A stretch of DNA of 64,000 bases from Corynebacterium confusum (lineage in GTDB: Bacteria; Actinomycetota; Actinomycetes; Mycobacteriales; Mycobacteriaceae). The notes under the pieces were generated by a model. It was not told the origin of the DNA. It did not search any database and saw only the letters and a program-made list of their open reading frames with translations. Made by a program: the position numbers and the translations under genes. Of this stretch, positions 16,755 to 24,874 are shown in pieces (position 1 is the first letter of the stretch; each line of letters opens with the position of its first letter). The DNA lies in the NCBI RefSeq assembly GCF_030408715.1, contig NZ_CP047202.1, forward strand, positions 894,294 to 958,293, written 5' to 3'.

Positions 16755-16873
16755 AATTTTGGGTATAAGTCAACAGGGTGGGAACTTTCTGGAAACGCGA
16801 CGCGTTGACACTAGTGACCAGACCCTAGACCCCTAGACATATTCCCAAGAAAAGGAAAGGAAGCGGGATTCCC

Positions 16874-17668
16874 TTGCGCAGTAGCAACCCGGTCATGAAC
16901 ACGCTTGCCACCTCGGAGCAACATTCTTCGAACGGCTACAACGATCCGCAGGCTTACGGCCAGGCTCCTGAGCGCCCGATGACCGTCGATGACGTCGTCA
17001 CCAAGACGGGGATTACGATCAGCGTCATCATCGCCCTAGCAGTCGTCAACTTCGGGATCGCCGTGGTTACCGGTGACGCCTCGCTGTCGATGATTCTGAC
17101 GCTGGTCGGCGGCATCGGCGGCTTCGTGACCGTCCTGGTGGCCGCCTTCGGCAAGAAGTGGGGCTCCGCAGTCGTCACCCTTATCTACGCGGCCTTTGAG
17201 GGGCTGTTCATCGGCGGGTTCTCCCTGCTGATTTCCGGCTACTTTACCGTGGGCGGCTCCGATGCCGGCGCCCTGATCGGCCAGGCCATCCTGGGTACCG
17301 TCGGTGTCTTCCTGGGTATGCTCTTCGTCTACAAGACCGGTGCCGTCAAGGTCACCCCGCGTTTCCGCAAGATTGTCTCCGGCGCCATCATCGGCGTTTT
17401 CGTGCTGGTCATTGGTAACCTGCTGCTGGCCCTGTTCACCGGAAACAACCCGCTGCGCGACGGCGGCACCCTGGCGATCATCTTCTCCATTGTCTGCATC
17501 GTGCTGGCCGCCCTGTCCTTCATGAATGACTTCGACCTGGCCGACCGCCTTATCCGCGCCAACGCTCCGGCTTCCCACGCCTGGGGCGTGGCCCTTGGCC
17601 TGGCCGTCACCCTGGTCTGGCTCTACACCGAGATCCTGCGCCTGCTGAGCTACTTCCAGAATCGCTAG
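16874..17668 (+). CDS. Bax inhibitor-1 / YccA family membrane protein
   Basis: 264 residues with about seven membrane helices. The TTG start, 9 bases after GGAAG, gives RSSNPVMNTL, the usual opening of actinobacterial YccA-like proteins. Helices include ITISVIIALAVVNFGIAVVT, SMILTLVGGIGGFVTVLVAA and ALIGQAILGTVGVFLGMLFV, followed by the conserved acidic pair near ALSFMNDFDLADRLI in the last third. YccA in Escherichia coli is linked to FtsH proteolysis, and BI-1 homologues can leak calcium or protons; the role here is unknown. It has its own TTGACA box (16805-16810) upstream and a strong terminator downstream, so it is probably monocistronic. Confidence 0.88.
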   Translation: MRSSNPVMNTLATSEQHSSNGYNDPQAYGQAPERPMTVDDVVTKTGITISVIIALAVVNFGIAVVTGDASLSMILTLVGGIGGFVTVLVAAFGKKWGSAVVTLIYAAFEGLFIGGFSLLISGYFTVGGSDAGALIGQAILGTVGVFLGMLFVYKTGAVKVTPRFRKIVSGAIIGVFVLVIGNLLLALFTGNNPLRDGGTLAIIFSIVCIVLAALSFMNDFDLADRLIRANAPASHAWGVALGLAVTLVWLYTEILRLLSYFQNR

Positions 17669-17689
17669 CTCGCACCAAGCTTTCCGCCT

Positions 17690-17727
17690 ACCGCCTTTCC
17701 CCTTCGAGGGGAGAAGGGCGGTTTTGT
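17690..17727 (+). terminator. Terminator of the YccA-like gene
   Basis: ACCGCCTTTCCCC (17690-17702) folds on AGGGGAGAAGGGCGGT with loop TTCG and is followed by TTTTG. Confidence 0.85.
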
Positions 17728-17782
17728 GTATCTGTCGCGCGCCACCCCGTGACTTGGCCGGTTTTACCAGTCTGCGGCTCAC

Positions 17783-17852
17783 GTGCGCCCTTCGCGGTCA
17801 CGGGGAGAGGGGAAGCGTGCAGATCGTTCGTTCTGGTGAGCGCGAAGGGTTC
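17783..17852. repeat. Dispersed palindromic repeat, single copy
   Basis: GTGCGCCCTTCGCGGTCACG at 17783-17802 and GGTGAGCGCGAAGGGTTCA at 17835-17853 form an inverted repeat (CCCTTCGCGGTCAC against GTGAGCGCGAAGGG, one mismatch). The same two arms recur three times in tandem at 56593-56879. Confidence 0.75.
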
Positions 17853-17877
17853 ACCGGGTGAGTGCGGGGCTGGGGAG

Positions 17878-18033
17878 ATGGATCTGGTGCTGGCCACGTT
17901 GGCGGCGTTCCGTCAAGCGGATTTACTAAACCTACAGAGAGCAGACAGGTTGCTAACGCCGGGCCCGTTGGCACGACGTCGTGAGCTGCGAGAGAAGGCC
18001 AGAATTGCCGGTAGGCTTATGACAAATATGTAA
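17878..18033 (+). CDS. Small ORF of 51 residues, unknown
   Basis: ATG at 17878 with GGGGAG just upstream. The product MDLVLATLAAFRQADLLNLQ... ends in a basic helix (PLARRRELREKARIAGRLM). It lies right after the palindromic repeat. It has no recognisable family and may be the end of a lost gene or a chance frame. Confidence 0.25.
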   Translation: MDLVLATLAAFRQADLLNLQRADRLLTPGPLARRRELREKARIAGRLMTNM

Positions 18034-18393
18034 TTCCGGGGACACCCATTCCCTCAAGTTGCAGTTGGGGAAAAATGATTTGAGCCACTTTTATGCAGGT
18101 TTCAAACCGCGGGTGGCCTGCACCTACGCTGTCAACTTTATGTTAATTGAACTAGTGAGCAGAATCTGGACGATACGGCCGAAAAAATCAGTTTGACGGC
18201 TCAGGAAGACAAAACTTTGATGTTCGTGCACACTAGGTACCGAGGCCGCCGCTAAGGGGCACAGGGAAGAACCGAAAAGGAACTTCCAAGTGCTTCGCCC
18301 CGGTAATAAAAGCCAAGCTCGGGGTAGCTTTTGTTGCTGGGGTGGCGGCCTCACACGTTGAGGTGGGGCACACAGAAAGATCGGGGGGATCAC
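18034..18393. other. Upstream region of the lipoprotein/PPE-like operon
   Basis: 360 bases without a credible gene. It holds A+T-rich segments near 18130-18190 that could contain the promoter, but no clear -35/-10 pair. A short inverted repeat surrounds 18330-18372 (GTGGCGGCCTCACACGTTGAGG). The ribosome site before the lipoprotein is a run of G at 18383-18388. Confidence 0.3.
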
Positions 18394-19023
18394 ATGGTTA
18401 GGAAGGTACTGAGCAGCGTGGCAGTAGCCGCGGCCTTTCTCGCCGGGGGTTGTTCCGGAATCGGTTTCTCTGAAACCGGTTCGGAGCTTTCTGCTGAAGA
18501 TGAGCACAACACCGTTGGTGCCGAGGGGGCGGCGTCCGAGCCCGCGGATGTTGCATCTGAAGCAGAACCCCACAGCTCAAACCCTGAGTCCACTGAGTCC
18601 TTGCTTCCCCCATTAGGGAAGCCGGATTTTATGGCCCCGGGGTTTGAGCTGTTTCAGCTTTGCAAGGAAATTTCACAAGAAGAGTTCGAAAAGGCCGGGT
18701 TTGGTCCACGCTGGGACACGATGAATGCTTTTAGCAACGAGATCTGCATGTTTGGGGAATCGAGGGCTGACTTGATTGTCGCTTCGGTAGCCGAGGCCAC
18801 GAACAATTGGGACTCTGAGTATGAGCCTGTAAGAGGAGCCGCGGAAGAAATCAGTGGAAAAGTTTCCGATGATCGGTGCACCATAAGCATTGACACTGTT
18901 GGTGGTTCTGTAACTGTTCAACATATCAACCAGCAAAATGTAGCTCTCGAAGAGCGATGCGAAAGAACTAGAGAATTAGTTAGCAATTTAACGGGGGATG
19001 AGTTTTATGGAACTGAGCGCTGA
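18394..19023 (+). CDS. DUF3558-like lipoprotein
   Basis: 209 residues. The signal VRKVLSSVAVAAAFLAGGCS has its lipobox cysteine at residue 20. An acidic Ser/Glu-rich linker (residues 30-72) leads to a globular C-terminal part with three further cysteines (in LCKEISQEEFEKAG, NEICMFGES and DDRCTISID, plus LEERCERTRE). That layout resembles the DUF3558 lipoproteins of mycobacteria and nocardiae. It should be anchored on the outer face of the plasma membrane. The gene overlaps the next one by 17 bases, so the two are translationally coupled and probably act together. Its DNA is richer in A+T than the neighbouring genes. Confidence 0.7.
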   Translation: MVRKVLSSVAVAAAFLAGGCSGIGFSETGSELSAEDEHNTVGAEGAASEPADVASEAEPHSSNPESTESLLPPLGKPDFMAPGFELFQLCKEISQEEFEKAGFGPRWDTMNAFSNEICMFGESRADLIVASVAEATNNWDSEYEPVRGAAEEISGKVSDDRCTISIDTVGGSVTVQHINQQNVALEERCERTRELVSNLTGDEFYGTER

Positions 19024-20740
19024 TTCGCTTTTTGAAAGCCAACAAAGGATGTTGCAGGTTAAGGACCGAGTCGATAGGTTGCGCCACTTCGGCTTCGACG
19101 TTTTAGACTTCGGCTTCTCACCCATTACTGGTGTTGACCGGACGGGGGATATCCACGGCCGGGCGGTGCATATGGACCCGGCGTCGGCGTTTAGTACGTT
19201 GGAGAAGTTTGCGGGCCAGTTGGGCTGGATGGCCTCAGTGCTGGGGGATGAGGCGCAAGGTTTCGAACAACAGGAAGATGCGAATGCGCATGGGCTAGAT
19301 ATTGCGGATGCCGGCGGGGCGGTGAGTCAGTCGGTGATGCCGATTGTCAACCAGCCGGAGCCGGGCTACAGCCCGTTTAGCTTTGTGCCGCCGGTCGTGA
19401 ATACGGGCTCGTCGCTGTTTGGGCTCGTGCAGGGCTTTCTGTTTACGAATATGGGCCGTATTAGCAACACGATTCATCGCTGGCAGCAGTTCGCGTCGCA
19501 GGTTAATGGTATTTCCACTGAGATGGATGCGTTGGCCGGGCAGTTGCAGGCGCGGAACCAATCGGAGACCACGGACCGGGCGGCGGCCAAGATTCGGGAG
19601 GTCGCGGCCACGGGGCGCCAGTTTGCGGCTAATGCGACGGTGATGGCGGGGAAGAACTCCACCATGTTGGCTGGTCTGCAAACCGACCAGGTGGTGGCGT
19701 CATCGGACTGGGGCACGATTCTTGCTATCCCGGACCCGGCGGCGCGGAAGGCGGTAGAACAGGCGCTGTTGATGAAGCACCAGGGCATTTTACAGAATAT
19801 TGTGCTGCAATCCATGCCGATCCAGCGCAGCCTGATGGACCAGGCCCCGGCCAGCGGTGGCGGGGATTTGCAGCTGGGCATGGGAGCCGTGGACGGCAAA
19901 GGGCAGCGCTATTCCACGGAGGGAGTGACCCTGCCGCGGCAGATCCAGGAGTTGATGAACCGCCCGGGCGTGGGCCCGGGTTCGTTCGAGGTCGCCGACG
20001 GGCAGATTAGCGCGGTCGACGGCGTGGGCTTGGATTCGGCGACGCGGCAGGAGATGCGCGACGCCGTCCAGCGGGGCGGCCAGTGGCTGGCCGACCAAGG
20101 GCTCATTCCGGCCGGGGAATCGGCGCTGCGCGGGGATCAGTTGATGACGCAGGCGGCGAACGTGGCCGCGCCGAGTGCGCCGGGCGCGGTGATGCCGGGT
20201 GCATCGGCAGCGGGTGGTGCGGCGATGCCGGTCGGGGGCCTGTCAGGCGCGCCGGGAACCGTCACCCCGGCCGGGGCGTGGGCCGGAGCGCCCGGGGCTG
20301 GCCTGGCTGGTGCCGGTGGCGCGGGGCAGGGCCTGGCGGGAGGCAGCCGCGGGGCGGCCTTCCTGCCGGGCAGCGCCTTCGGCGGGATGGCTTCGGCGGC
20401 ACCAGGTGCGGCCGGCTTGGCAGGTGTCCCGGGTGCGGCCGGCGGTGGCCTGGGTGCCGGCGCAGGTGCGGGCGCGGGCGGCTCTTATGGGCAGAGCCCA
20501 GCACAGCAGGCCAACAAGGCCACGACGGGGGCGGCGCAGAACGGTCGCTCCGGTGGCATCGGCCGCGGGATGGCGCCGATGATGGGCATGCACCGCGGCG
20601 GAAACGGCGCGAAAGACTCGTCCCGGGCCGTGCGCGCGGTCATCACCGAGGTCGAAAAGGACCCGAATCGGCGGGCACTGCTGGGGGAGCGGCCGGCGGT
20701 CGTCCCCGGCGTCATCGGGGCGTGGGTCCGCGAGGACTAG
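19007..20740 (+). CDS. PPE-like / type VII-associated protein with Gly/Ala-rich C-terminal region
   Basis: 577 residues from the ATG at 19007, which has GGGGG about 9 bases upstream; an ATG at 18998 is in frame. The first ~240 residues are helical, with heptad-like segments (SLFESQQRMLQVKDRVDRL; SNTIHRWQQFASQVNGISTE; RAAAKIREVAATGRQFAAN), and have no Sec signal. Residues ~390-520 are low-complexity Gly/Ala/Pro. A conserved-looking tail follows: RAVRAVITEVEKDPNRRALL and PGVIGAWVRED. That design, a helical N-terminal domain, a Gly/Ala-rich tract and a short conserved end, resembles PPE/EspB-like type VII secretion substrates. No ESX core gene is in the window. Coupling to the lipoprotein suggests a cell-envelope function. 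Confidence 0.6.
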   Translation: MELSADSLFESQQRMLQVKDRVDRLRHFGFDVLDFGFSPITGVDRTGDIHGRAVHMDPASAFSTLEKFAGQLGWMASVLGDEAQGFEQQEDANAHGLDIADAGGAVSQSVMPIVNQPEPGYSPFSFVPPVVNTGSSLFGLVQGFLFTNMGRISNTIHRWQQFASQVNGISTEMDALAGQLQARNQSETTDRAAAKIREVAATGRQFAANATVMAGKNSTMLAGLQTDQVVASSDWGTILAIPDPAARKAVEQALLMKHQGILQNIVLQSMPIQRSLMDQAPASGGGDLQLGMGAVDGKGQRYSTEGVTLPRQIQELMNRPGVGPGSFEVADGQISAVDGVGLDSATRQEMRDAVQRGGQWLADQGLIPAGESALRGDQLMTQAANVAAPSAPGAVMPGASAAGGAAMPVGGLSGAPGTVTPAGAWAGAPGAGLAGAGGAGQGLAGGSRGAAFLPGSAFGGMASAAPGAAGLAGVPGAAGGGLGAGAGAGAGGSYGQSPAQQANKATTGAAQNGRSGGIGRGMAPMMGMHRGGNGAKDSSRAVRAVITEVEKDPNRRALLGERPAVVPGVIGAWVRED

Positions 20741-20762
20741 GGCTCTTAGCCGGATACGAAAA

Positions 20763-20812
20763 ACCGCCCCGCGGGAGTGCTTGGCAGCTCCGGCGGGGCG
20801 GTGGTTCTTTTG
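20763..20812. terminator. Bidirectional terminator
   Basis: ACCGCCCCGC (20763-20772) pairs perfectly with GCGGGGCGGT (20793-20802), with an inner GGAG/CTCC step. It has AAAAA on the left and TTCTTTTGG on the right. It separates the converging PPE-like and lipoprotein genes. Confidence 0.85.
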
Positions 20813-20814
20813 GT

Positions 20815-21306
20815 TTAGTTCCCGCCGACGACTTCGCCGTCAACGGTGATCTCGGTGAAGGTTAGGCCCTGCGGGGACTCGGCCGGCTTGGAGAGGACGA
20901 CCTCGACCTCCTCGGTGTTGGCGCCGCCGGCGCGGGTGCCGACGCCGCGGGCGGAGTCGTTGTCCCACTCGGTCCACTCGATGTCGGCTACGGAGTCGCT
21001 GGCATCCTCACAATTCAGGGTGATGGTGTCCGGCTCAGCGACGGCGATGGACTCGCAGGTCAGGTGGCGCGGGGCGCCGGCCGCGGCCAGGGAGGGCTGA
21101 GCCGAGGCCGGCTCAGCAGTGGTGCTGGAGGCAGAGCCCGCGCCGGACTCGGCGGCGGAGCTGGCCGGCTCAGCGCGGTCGGTAAAGGTCGAGGCGTTGT
21201 CGATCTTTTCCTCGGACGGGTTCTCGTGCGGCGGGTGGCAGGCGGCCAGGCCCAGGGCGGAGACTACGGCGAGACCGGCAGTGGCGAGGCGGGAAAACTT
21301 CTTCAT
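20815..21306 (-). CDS. Lipoprotein of unknown function
   Basis: 163 residues. The signal peptide KKFSRLATAGLAVVSALGLA ends in the lipobox LAAC with the cysteine at residue 23. A Ser/Ala/Glu-rich spacer runs to about residue 75. A small domain with two cysteines follows (LTCESIAVAEPDTITLNCED, a likely disulfide) and looks beta-rich. It lies 44 bases downstream of greA on the same strand, so it may be read through from greA. No family is recognised with confidence. Confidence 0.7.
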   Translation of the reverse strand: MKKFSRLATAGLAVVSALGLAACHPPHENPSEEKIDNASTFTDRAEPASSAAESGAGSASSTTAEPASAQPSLAAAGAPRHLTCESIAVAEPDTITLNCEDASDSVADIEWTEWDNDSARGVGTRAGGANTEEVEVVLSKPAESPQGLTFTEITVDGEVVGGN

Positions 21307-21350
21307 GGGGAGTACTCTTTTCTGAATCAGGGGAATCGCAGAAATCTGGA

Positions 21351-21875
21351 TTAAGACTGCTGGCGCGGGGTAGCGGCCTTAGCAGAATCATACGGCTTAG
21401 CCGACAGGATCGTGACCGAATTGGTCTTGCCGCTCGGAGCGGTGTACTCGCGGGTCTCACCCTCGTGAGCGTCCAGGATGGCAGCGCCCAGCGGGGACTG
21501 CTCAGAGTAGGTCTCCAGGTCCTTGTTGTCGGAGGCAGCAGCACGGGTACCGATGAGGAAGGTTTCCTTGTCGTCCTCGTCGCCGTTGTAGTAGACGTGC
21601 ACCACAGAACCAATCTGAGCCACGCCCTCCTCGACGCCGGAGCGCTCCGTGGTGGAGTTGGCCAGGACCTCGGAGATCTGCTTGATGCGGGCCTCCTCCT
21701 GGTCCTGCATCTCACGGGCGGCGTCGTAGCCGGCGTTCTCCTTGAGGTCGCCCTCTTCACGGCGCTCGTTGATCTCGGCAGCAACGACGGGGCGGTGATC
21801 GATAAGCTCCTGGAGCTCTGCCTCCAGCTTGGCCTTGGTTTCCGGCGTGATGTACTGCTTTTGCTGTTCAGCCAT
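21351..21875 (-). CDS. greA: Transcription elongation factor GreA
   Basis: 174 residues. The N-terminal coiled-coil hairpin (about 7-80: YITPETKAKLEAELQELIDH ... EINERREEGDLKENAGYDAA) carries the acidic tip residues near EEGDLKENAGY. These enter the RNA polymerase secondary channel and promote cleavage of backtracked RNA. The C-terminal FKBP-like domain includes IGSVVHVYYNGDEDDKETFL and the closing YSEQSPLGAAILDAHEGETR. Length and motifs are those of an actinobacterial GreA. It is followed downstream by a lipoprotein gene and preceded by a DUF4307 gene, as in other corynebacteria. Confidence 0.95.
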   Translation of the reverse strand: MAEQQKQYITPETKAKLEAELQELIDHRPVVAAEINERREEGDLKENAGYDAAREMQDQEEARIKQISEVLANSTTERSGVEEGVAQIGSVVHVYYNGDEDDKETFLIGTRAAASDNKDLETYSEQSPLGAAILDAHEGETREYTAPSGKTNSVTILSAKPYDSAKAATPRQQS

Positions 21876-22096
21876 GGTGCACCTTCCCTAAATTCATTTC
21901 AGATTGTTCACCGTGCCACTACCTGGCCGGTGGTAAATGGTGGGGCCGGCCGGTGAAAGGATACAGGCACGGTCGACCCACGTAGCGCCCCGAATTTTAG
22001 CACAGCGGCTAGGCCGCACTTGCGTGCGTCCCCCAAGACTGGGGCCAGCGGCTCCCGCCACAGGGCGGAGTAGCGGTAGTGGCGTGGGAGCCGGGG

Positions 22097-22600
22097 TTAT
22101 TCGGCGTATTCGGGGTTGTTGACGTCGAGGTAGGCTGGGATTTGGCTCGAGCAGCCGTAGACGCCGCCTGCGACGGCGCGGTCGTTGGTGGGGATATCGA
22201 CCGCGATGCGCATGCTTTCCTCACCGTTGGCGGGGATGGGGATTTCGCGCCGGCCGACCTCGGCCTTGGAGTAGTCGTAGGCTTGGACGATGCAATACGC
22301 GGCCTCATCGGGGGAGTTGCGGGCGACATCCGCCCACACGCGCAGGGTGTGATCGTCGTGGATTTCGTGGGTGACGTAGGAGATCTCCGCGTTGACCTTT
22401 TCCTGCTGCATAAAATACTGCACGCCGTAGAAGATCATGGCTAGGATGATCGCGCCGATGACGAGGGCGATTGCCTTGCCCGTGAAATCCTTCGGGGCGG
22501 TGCGGGTGCGGGTGCCGCCGTAGCGGGCCGACAGGTCCGTGCTCGTGGGCCGTGCTGCCGATGCCCCACGCGGGGCGCGCTGGTCTCCTCCGGAACTCAT
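22097..22600 (-). CDS. DUF4307 family membrane protein
   Basis: 167 residues from the ATG at 22600 (SSGGDQRAPRG...). A basic, disordered N-terminus with TDLSARYGG is followed by one membrane helix (about residues 42-62, AIALVIGAIILAMIFYGVQY). An outer domain has the conserved pair of cysteines in EAAYCIVQAYDYSKAEVGRR and GVYGCSSQIPAYL. The family is actinobacterial, small, and of unknown role; it regularly sits between greA and the mca gene. Probably an envelope protein with a single disulfide. Confidence 0.85.
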   Translation of the reverse strand: MSSGGDQRAPRGASAARPTSTDLSARYGGTRTRTAPKDFTGKAIALVIGAIILAMIFYGVQYFMQQEKVNAEISYVTHEIHDDHTLRVWADVARNSPDEAAYCIVQAYDYSKAEVGRREIPIPANGEESMRIAVDIPTNDRAVAGGVYGCSSQIPAYLDVNNPEYAE

Positions 22601-22763
22601 GAGCCACAGTCTAGTCAGAGTGGCCAGCGTTCGGGAATTCGCCGTCATCGCTTAGGATAGATCCGCATAGGCTCTGGCGGTTGAACGTTCGCGCCCCGCA
22701 CGCGGGCGCCACGCACCGGATCTGAGCCGGACGGTAAATCTACGATTGAGGATGTTTTAGCAC

Positions 22764-23654
22764 GTGACTGGATTGCGTCTGTTAGCTATTCACGCCCACC
22801 CGGATGACGAGTCATCGAAGGGCGCGGCCACCACCGCCAAGTACGCCGCCGAAGGCGACGAGGTGCTGGTGTTGACCTGTACCGGTGGCGAGCGCGGAGA
22901 CATCATCAACCCGGCGATGGACAAGCCGGGCATTAAGGAGCGGATGAAGCAAGTCCGCCGCGAGGAGATGGCCGCTGCCGCCCAGGCGCTGGGAGTTAAG
23001 CACCACTGGCTCGGCCACGTCGACTCCGGCCTGCCCGGGGACCCGTGGACCGAGGACATCCAGACGTTACTGCCGGAGGGCTGCTTCGCCGCGCTGGACG
23101 ATGCTGTGGTGGCCCAAGAATTCGTCCGCGTCATCCGCTCCTTCCGCCCCCACGTCATCGTTACCTACGACGAGAACGGCGGCTACCCGCACCCGGATCA
23201 CCTGATGGTGCACCGGGCCTCGATGATCGCCTGGGAAAAAGCCGGGGATCCGGGCTACCACTCGGAGCTCGGCGAGGCCTGGGAGCCGCTGAAGCTGTAC
23301 TACTCCCACGGGTTTATCTACCAGCGGATGAAGATCTTCCACGAGATGCTGCTCAAGGAGGGTAAGACCAGCCCGTACGCTCCGATGATGGCGCGCTGGG
23401 ACGAAGGCTTCGGCGATATTATGGCTAGGGTAACCACGCAGGTAGAATGTAGTGAGTACTTCAGCAACCGCGAGGCCGCCCTGCGGACGCACGCGACGCA
23501 GATTGACCCGGCCGGCGCTTTCCTCGCGACCCCGGTTGCGGTGCAGCAGAAATACTGGCCGACCGAGGAATTTGAGCTGGCGCGCACGCGGGTGTCCACG
23601 TCGCTGCCGGAAAATGACTTGTTCGCCGGAATCTCCGAAACCAGCAATCAGTAA
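22764..23654 (+). CDS. mca: Mycothiol S-conjugate amidase
   Basis: 296 residues of the LmbE/PIG-L zinc-hydrolase fold. It cleaves mycothiol conjugates of electrophiles and drugs into a mercapturic acid and glucosamine-inositol, a detoxification route special to actinomycetes. The zinc ligands are visible in LLAIHAHPDDESS (HPDD near the N-terminus) and in GGYPHPDHLMVHRAS. TCTGGERGDIINPAM is typical of Mca and separates it from the biosynthetic deacetylase MshB. Start GTG 22764 gives TGLRLLAIHAHPDD. It shares this orientation and neighbourhood with a small membrane protein gene and uppS. Confidence 0.95.
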   Translation: MTGLRLLAIHAHPDDESSKGAATTAKYAAEGDEVLVLTCTGGERGDIINPAMDKPGIKERMKQVRREEMAAAAQALGVKHHWLGHVDSGLPGDPWTEDIQTLLPEGCFAALDDAVVAQEFVRVIRSFRPHVIVTYDENGGYPHPDHLMVHRASMIAWEKAGDPGYHSELGEAWEPLKLYYSHGFIYQRMKIFHEMLLKEGKTSPYAPMMARWDEGFGDIMARVTTQVECSEYFSNREAALRTHATQIDPAGAFLATPVAVQQKYWPTEEFELARTRVSTSLPENDLFAGISETSNQ

Positions 23655-23718
23655 ACCCTCGTAGCGCTCAGTAAGATTGAATGTATCGGGCATTTCTAAC
23701 CAGGAGGACGAAGCCCTT

Positions 23719-24027
23719 ATGACTATCAGTGATCACGTGATTTACGCCGCCAGCGACCCCAGCTTCATGCTGCTGGCCCAGGGCGGCTCCGAGGGCCCGG
23801 TCGGGCCGGAGTTCGGAAAGGCCTCACCCATCGGTCTGCTGATCCTCGCCATCATGGGCGTCTTCGTCATCATGGCGGGGTGGTTCTTCCACCGCCGCTA
23901 CTCCCGCTTCCGCCGCCGCACCCTCTTTGCCGAGGCGCACGGCATCGATCCCTTCGACAAGGAGACGCTGGACGCGGCCATGGCAGAGGCCGGGGTACTC
24001 GACCGTCGCAAGTCCTCGAAATTCTAG
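23719..24027 (+). CDS. Small membrane protein, unknown
   Basis: 102 residues from the ATG at 23719, which has a strong AGGAGG 11 bases upstream. One membrane helix (about 36-55, IGLLILAIMGVFVIMAGWFF) follows a short outer stretch. It is followed by a basic juxtamembrane stretch (HRRYSRFRRRTL) and a small cytoplasmic tail with GIDPFDKETLDAAMAEAG. It is conserved in position between mca and uppS in corynebacteria. Function unknown. Confidence 0.75.
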   Translation: MTISDHVIYAASDPSFMLLAQGGSEGPVGPEFGKASPIGLLILAIMGVFVIMAGWFFHRRYSRFRRRTLFAEAHGIDPFDKETLDAAMAEAGVLDRRKSSKF

Positions 24028-24079
24028 ACATTCAACCGCATTTGGCTCGAGAGGGGCAATAGCCAGCTACACTAAGGGC

Positions 24080-24850
24080 GTGAATTTCGTGCCAGCTTTG
24101 CTCTACCCGCTCTACGAAGCCCGGCTCCTGCGGGGGCTCAAGGGCAAACCCCAGCCTAAGCACGTTGCGATCATGGCGGACGGCAACCGCCGGTGGGCAC
24201 GGGAAGCTGGTTTTACCGACATCAGCCACGGGCACCGGCAGGGGGCCAAGAAGATCGGTGAGATGATCTCTTGGTGCGCCGATACCGAGGTGGAAGTTGT
24301 CACTATTTATCTGCTGTCGACGGAAAACCTCAAGCGCCAGGAGGCGGAGGTCAAGCTCCTCTTCGACATCATCTCGGATGTGGTAGAGACCCTCTCGACG
24401 GGCGATCTGGGCTGCCAGGTCCGCTTGGTCGGCCACTTGGATCTCCTGCCGGACCGGGTTGTCGAGCGCATGCGCCAGGCGGCCGAAAAGACGCAGGATA
24501 ACTCCGGGGTCATCGTCAACGTGGCCGTCGGCTACGGTGGCCGGCAAGAGATCGTCGACGCCGTCCAGGACTTGGTGCGCGCGGAGGCGGCCCAGGGTAC
24601 GACCGCGGAGGAGATGGCCGAGCGCGTGACCGCGGAGTCCATCTCGCACCACCTCTACACTAAGGGGCTGCCGGACCCGGACCTGGTCATCCGCACTTCG
24701 GGGGAGCAGCGTCTGTCCGGCTTCCTGCTCTGGCAAGCGGCCTACTCCGAAATCTGGTTCACGGATACGTACTGGCCGGCCTTCCGCAAGCTCGACTTCC
24801 TGCGCGCGTTGCGTGACTACTCGCAGCGTTCCCGCCGCTTTGGCAAGTAG
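24080..24850 (+). CDS. uppS: Isoprenyl (cis-prenyl) transferase, UppS family
   Basis: 256 residues from GTG 24080. Family blocks are HVAIMADGNRRWAREAG (the catalytic aspartate and diphosphate-binding arginines), HRQGAKKIGEMISWC, LLSTENLKR, and near the end PDLVIRTSGEQRLSGFLLWQ with YSEIWFTDTYWPAF. The enzyme condenses isopentenyl diphosphate in cis onto allylic diphosphates in the cytosol. Actinobacteria have two such genes. The short N-terminus with LYEARLLRGLKGKPQPKHV resembles the short-chain Z-farnesyl diphosphate synthase (Rv1086 type) that starts decaprenyl phosphate synthesis. A TACACT box ends 8 bases before the GTG, consistent with a leaderless message. Confidence 0.9.
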   Translation: MNFVPALLYPLYEARLLRGLKGKPQPKHVAIMADGNRRWAREAGFTDISHGHRQGAKKIGEMISWCADTEVEVVTIYLLSTENLKRQEAEVKLLFDIISDVVETLSTGDLGCQVRLVGHLDLLPDRVVERMRQAAEKTQDNSGVIVNVAVGYGGRQEIVDAVQDLVRAEAAQGTTAEEMAERVTAESISHHLYTKGLPDPDLVIRTSGEQRLSGFLLWQAAYSEIWFTDTYWPAFRKLDFLRALRDYSQRSRRFGK

Positions 24851-24874
24851 GACGGGGAGTTCAGCGCGGAGTTT

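Noticed and set aside
17749..18033. 94-codon open frame across the palindromic repeat
   Set aside because: Its first half is the repeat itself and shows no protein-like pattern. Only the last 51 codons with their own ribosome site are kept, at low confidence.
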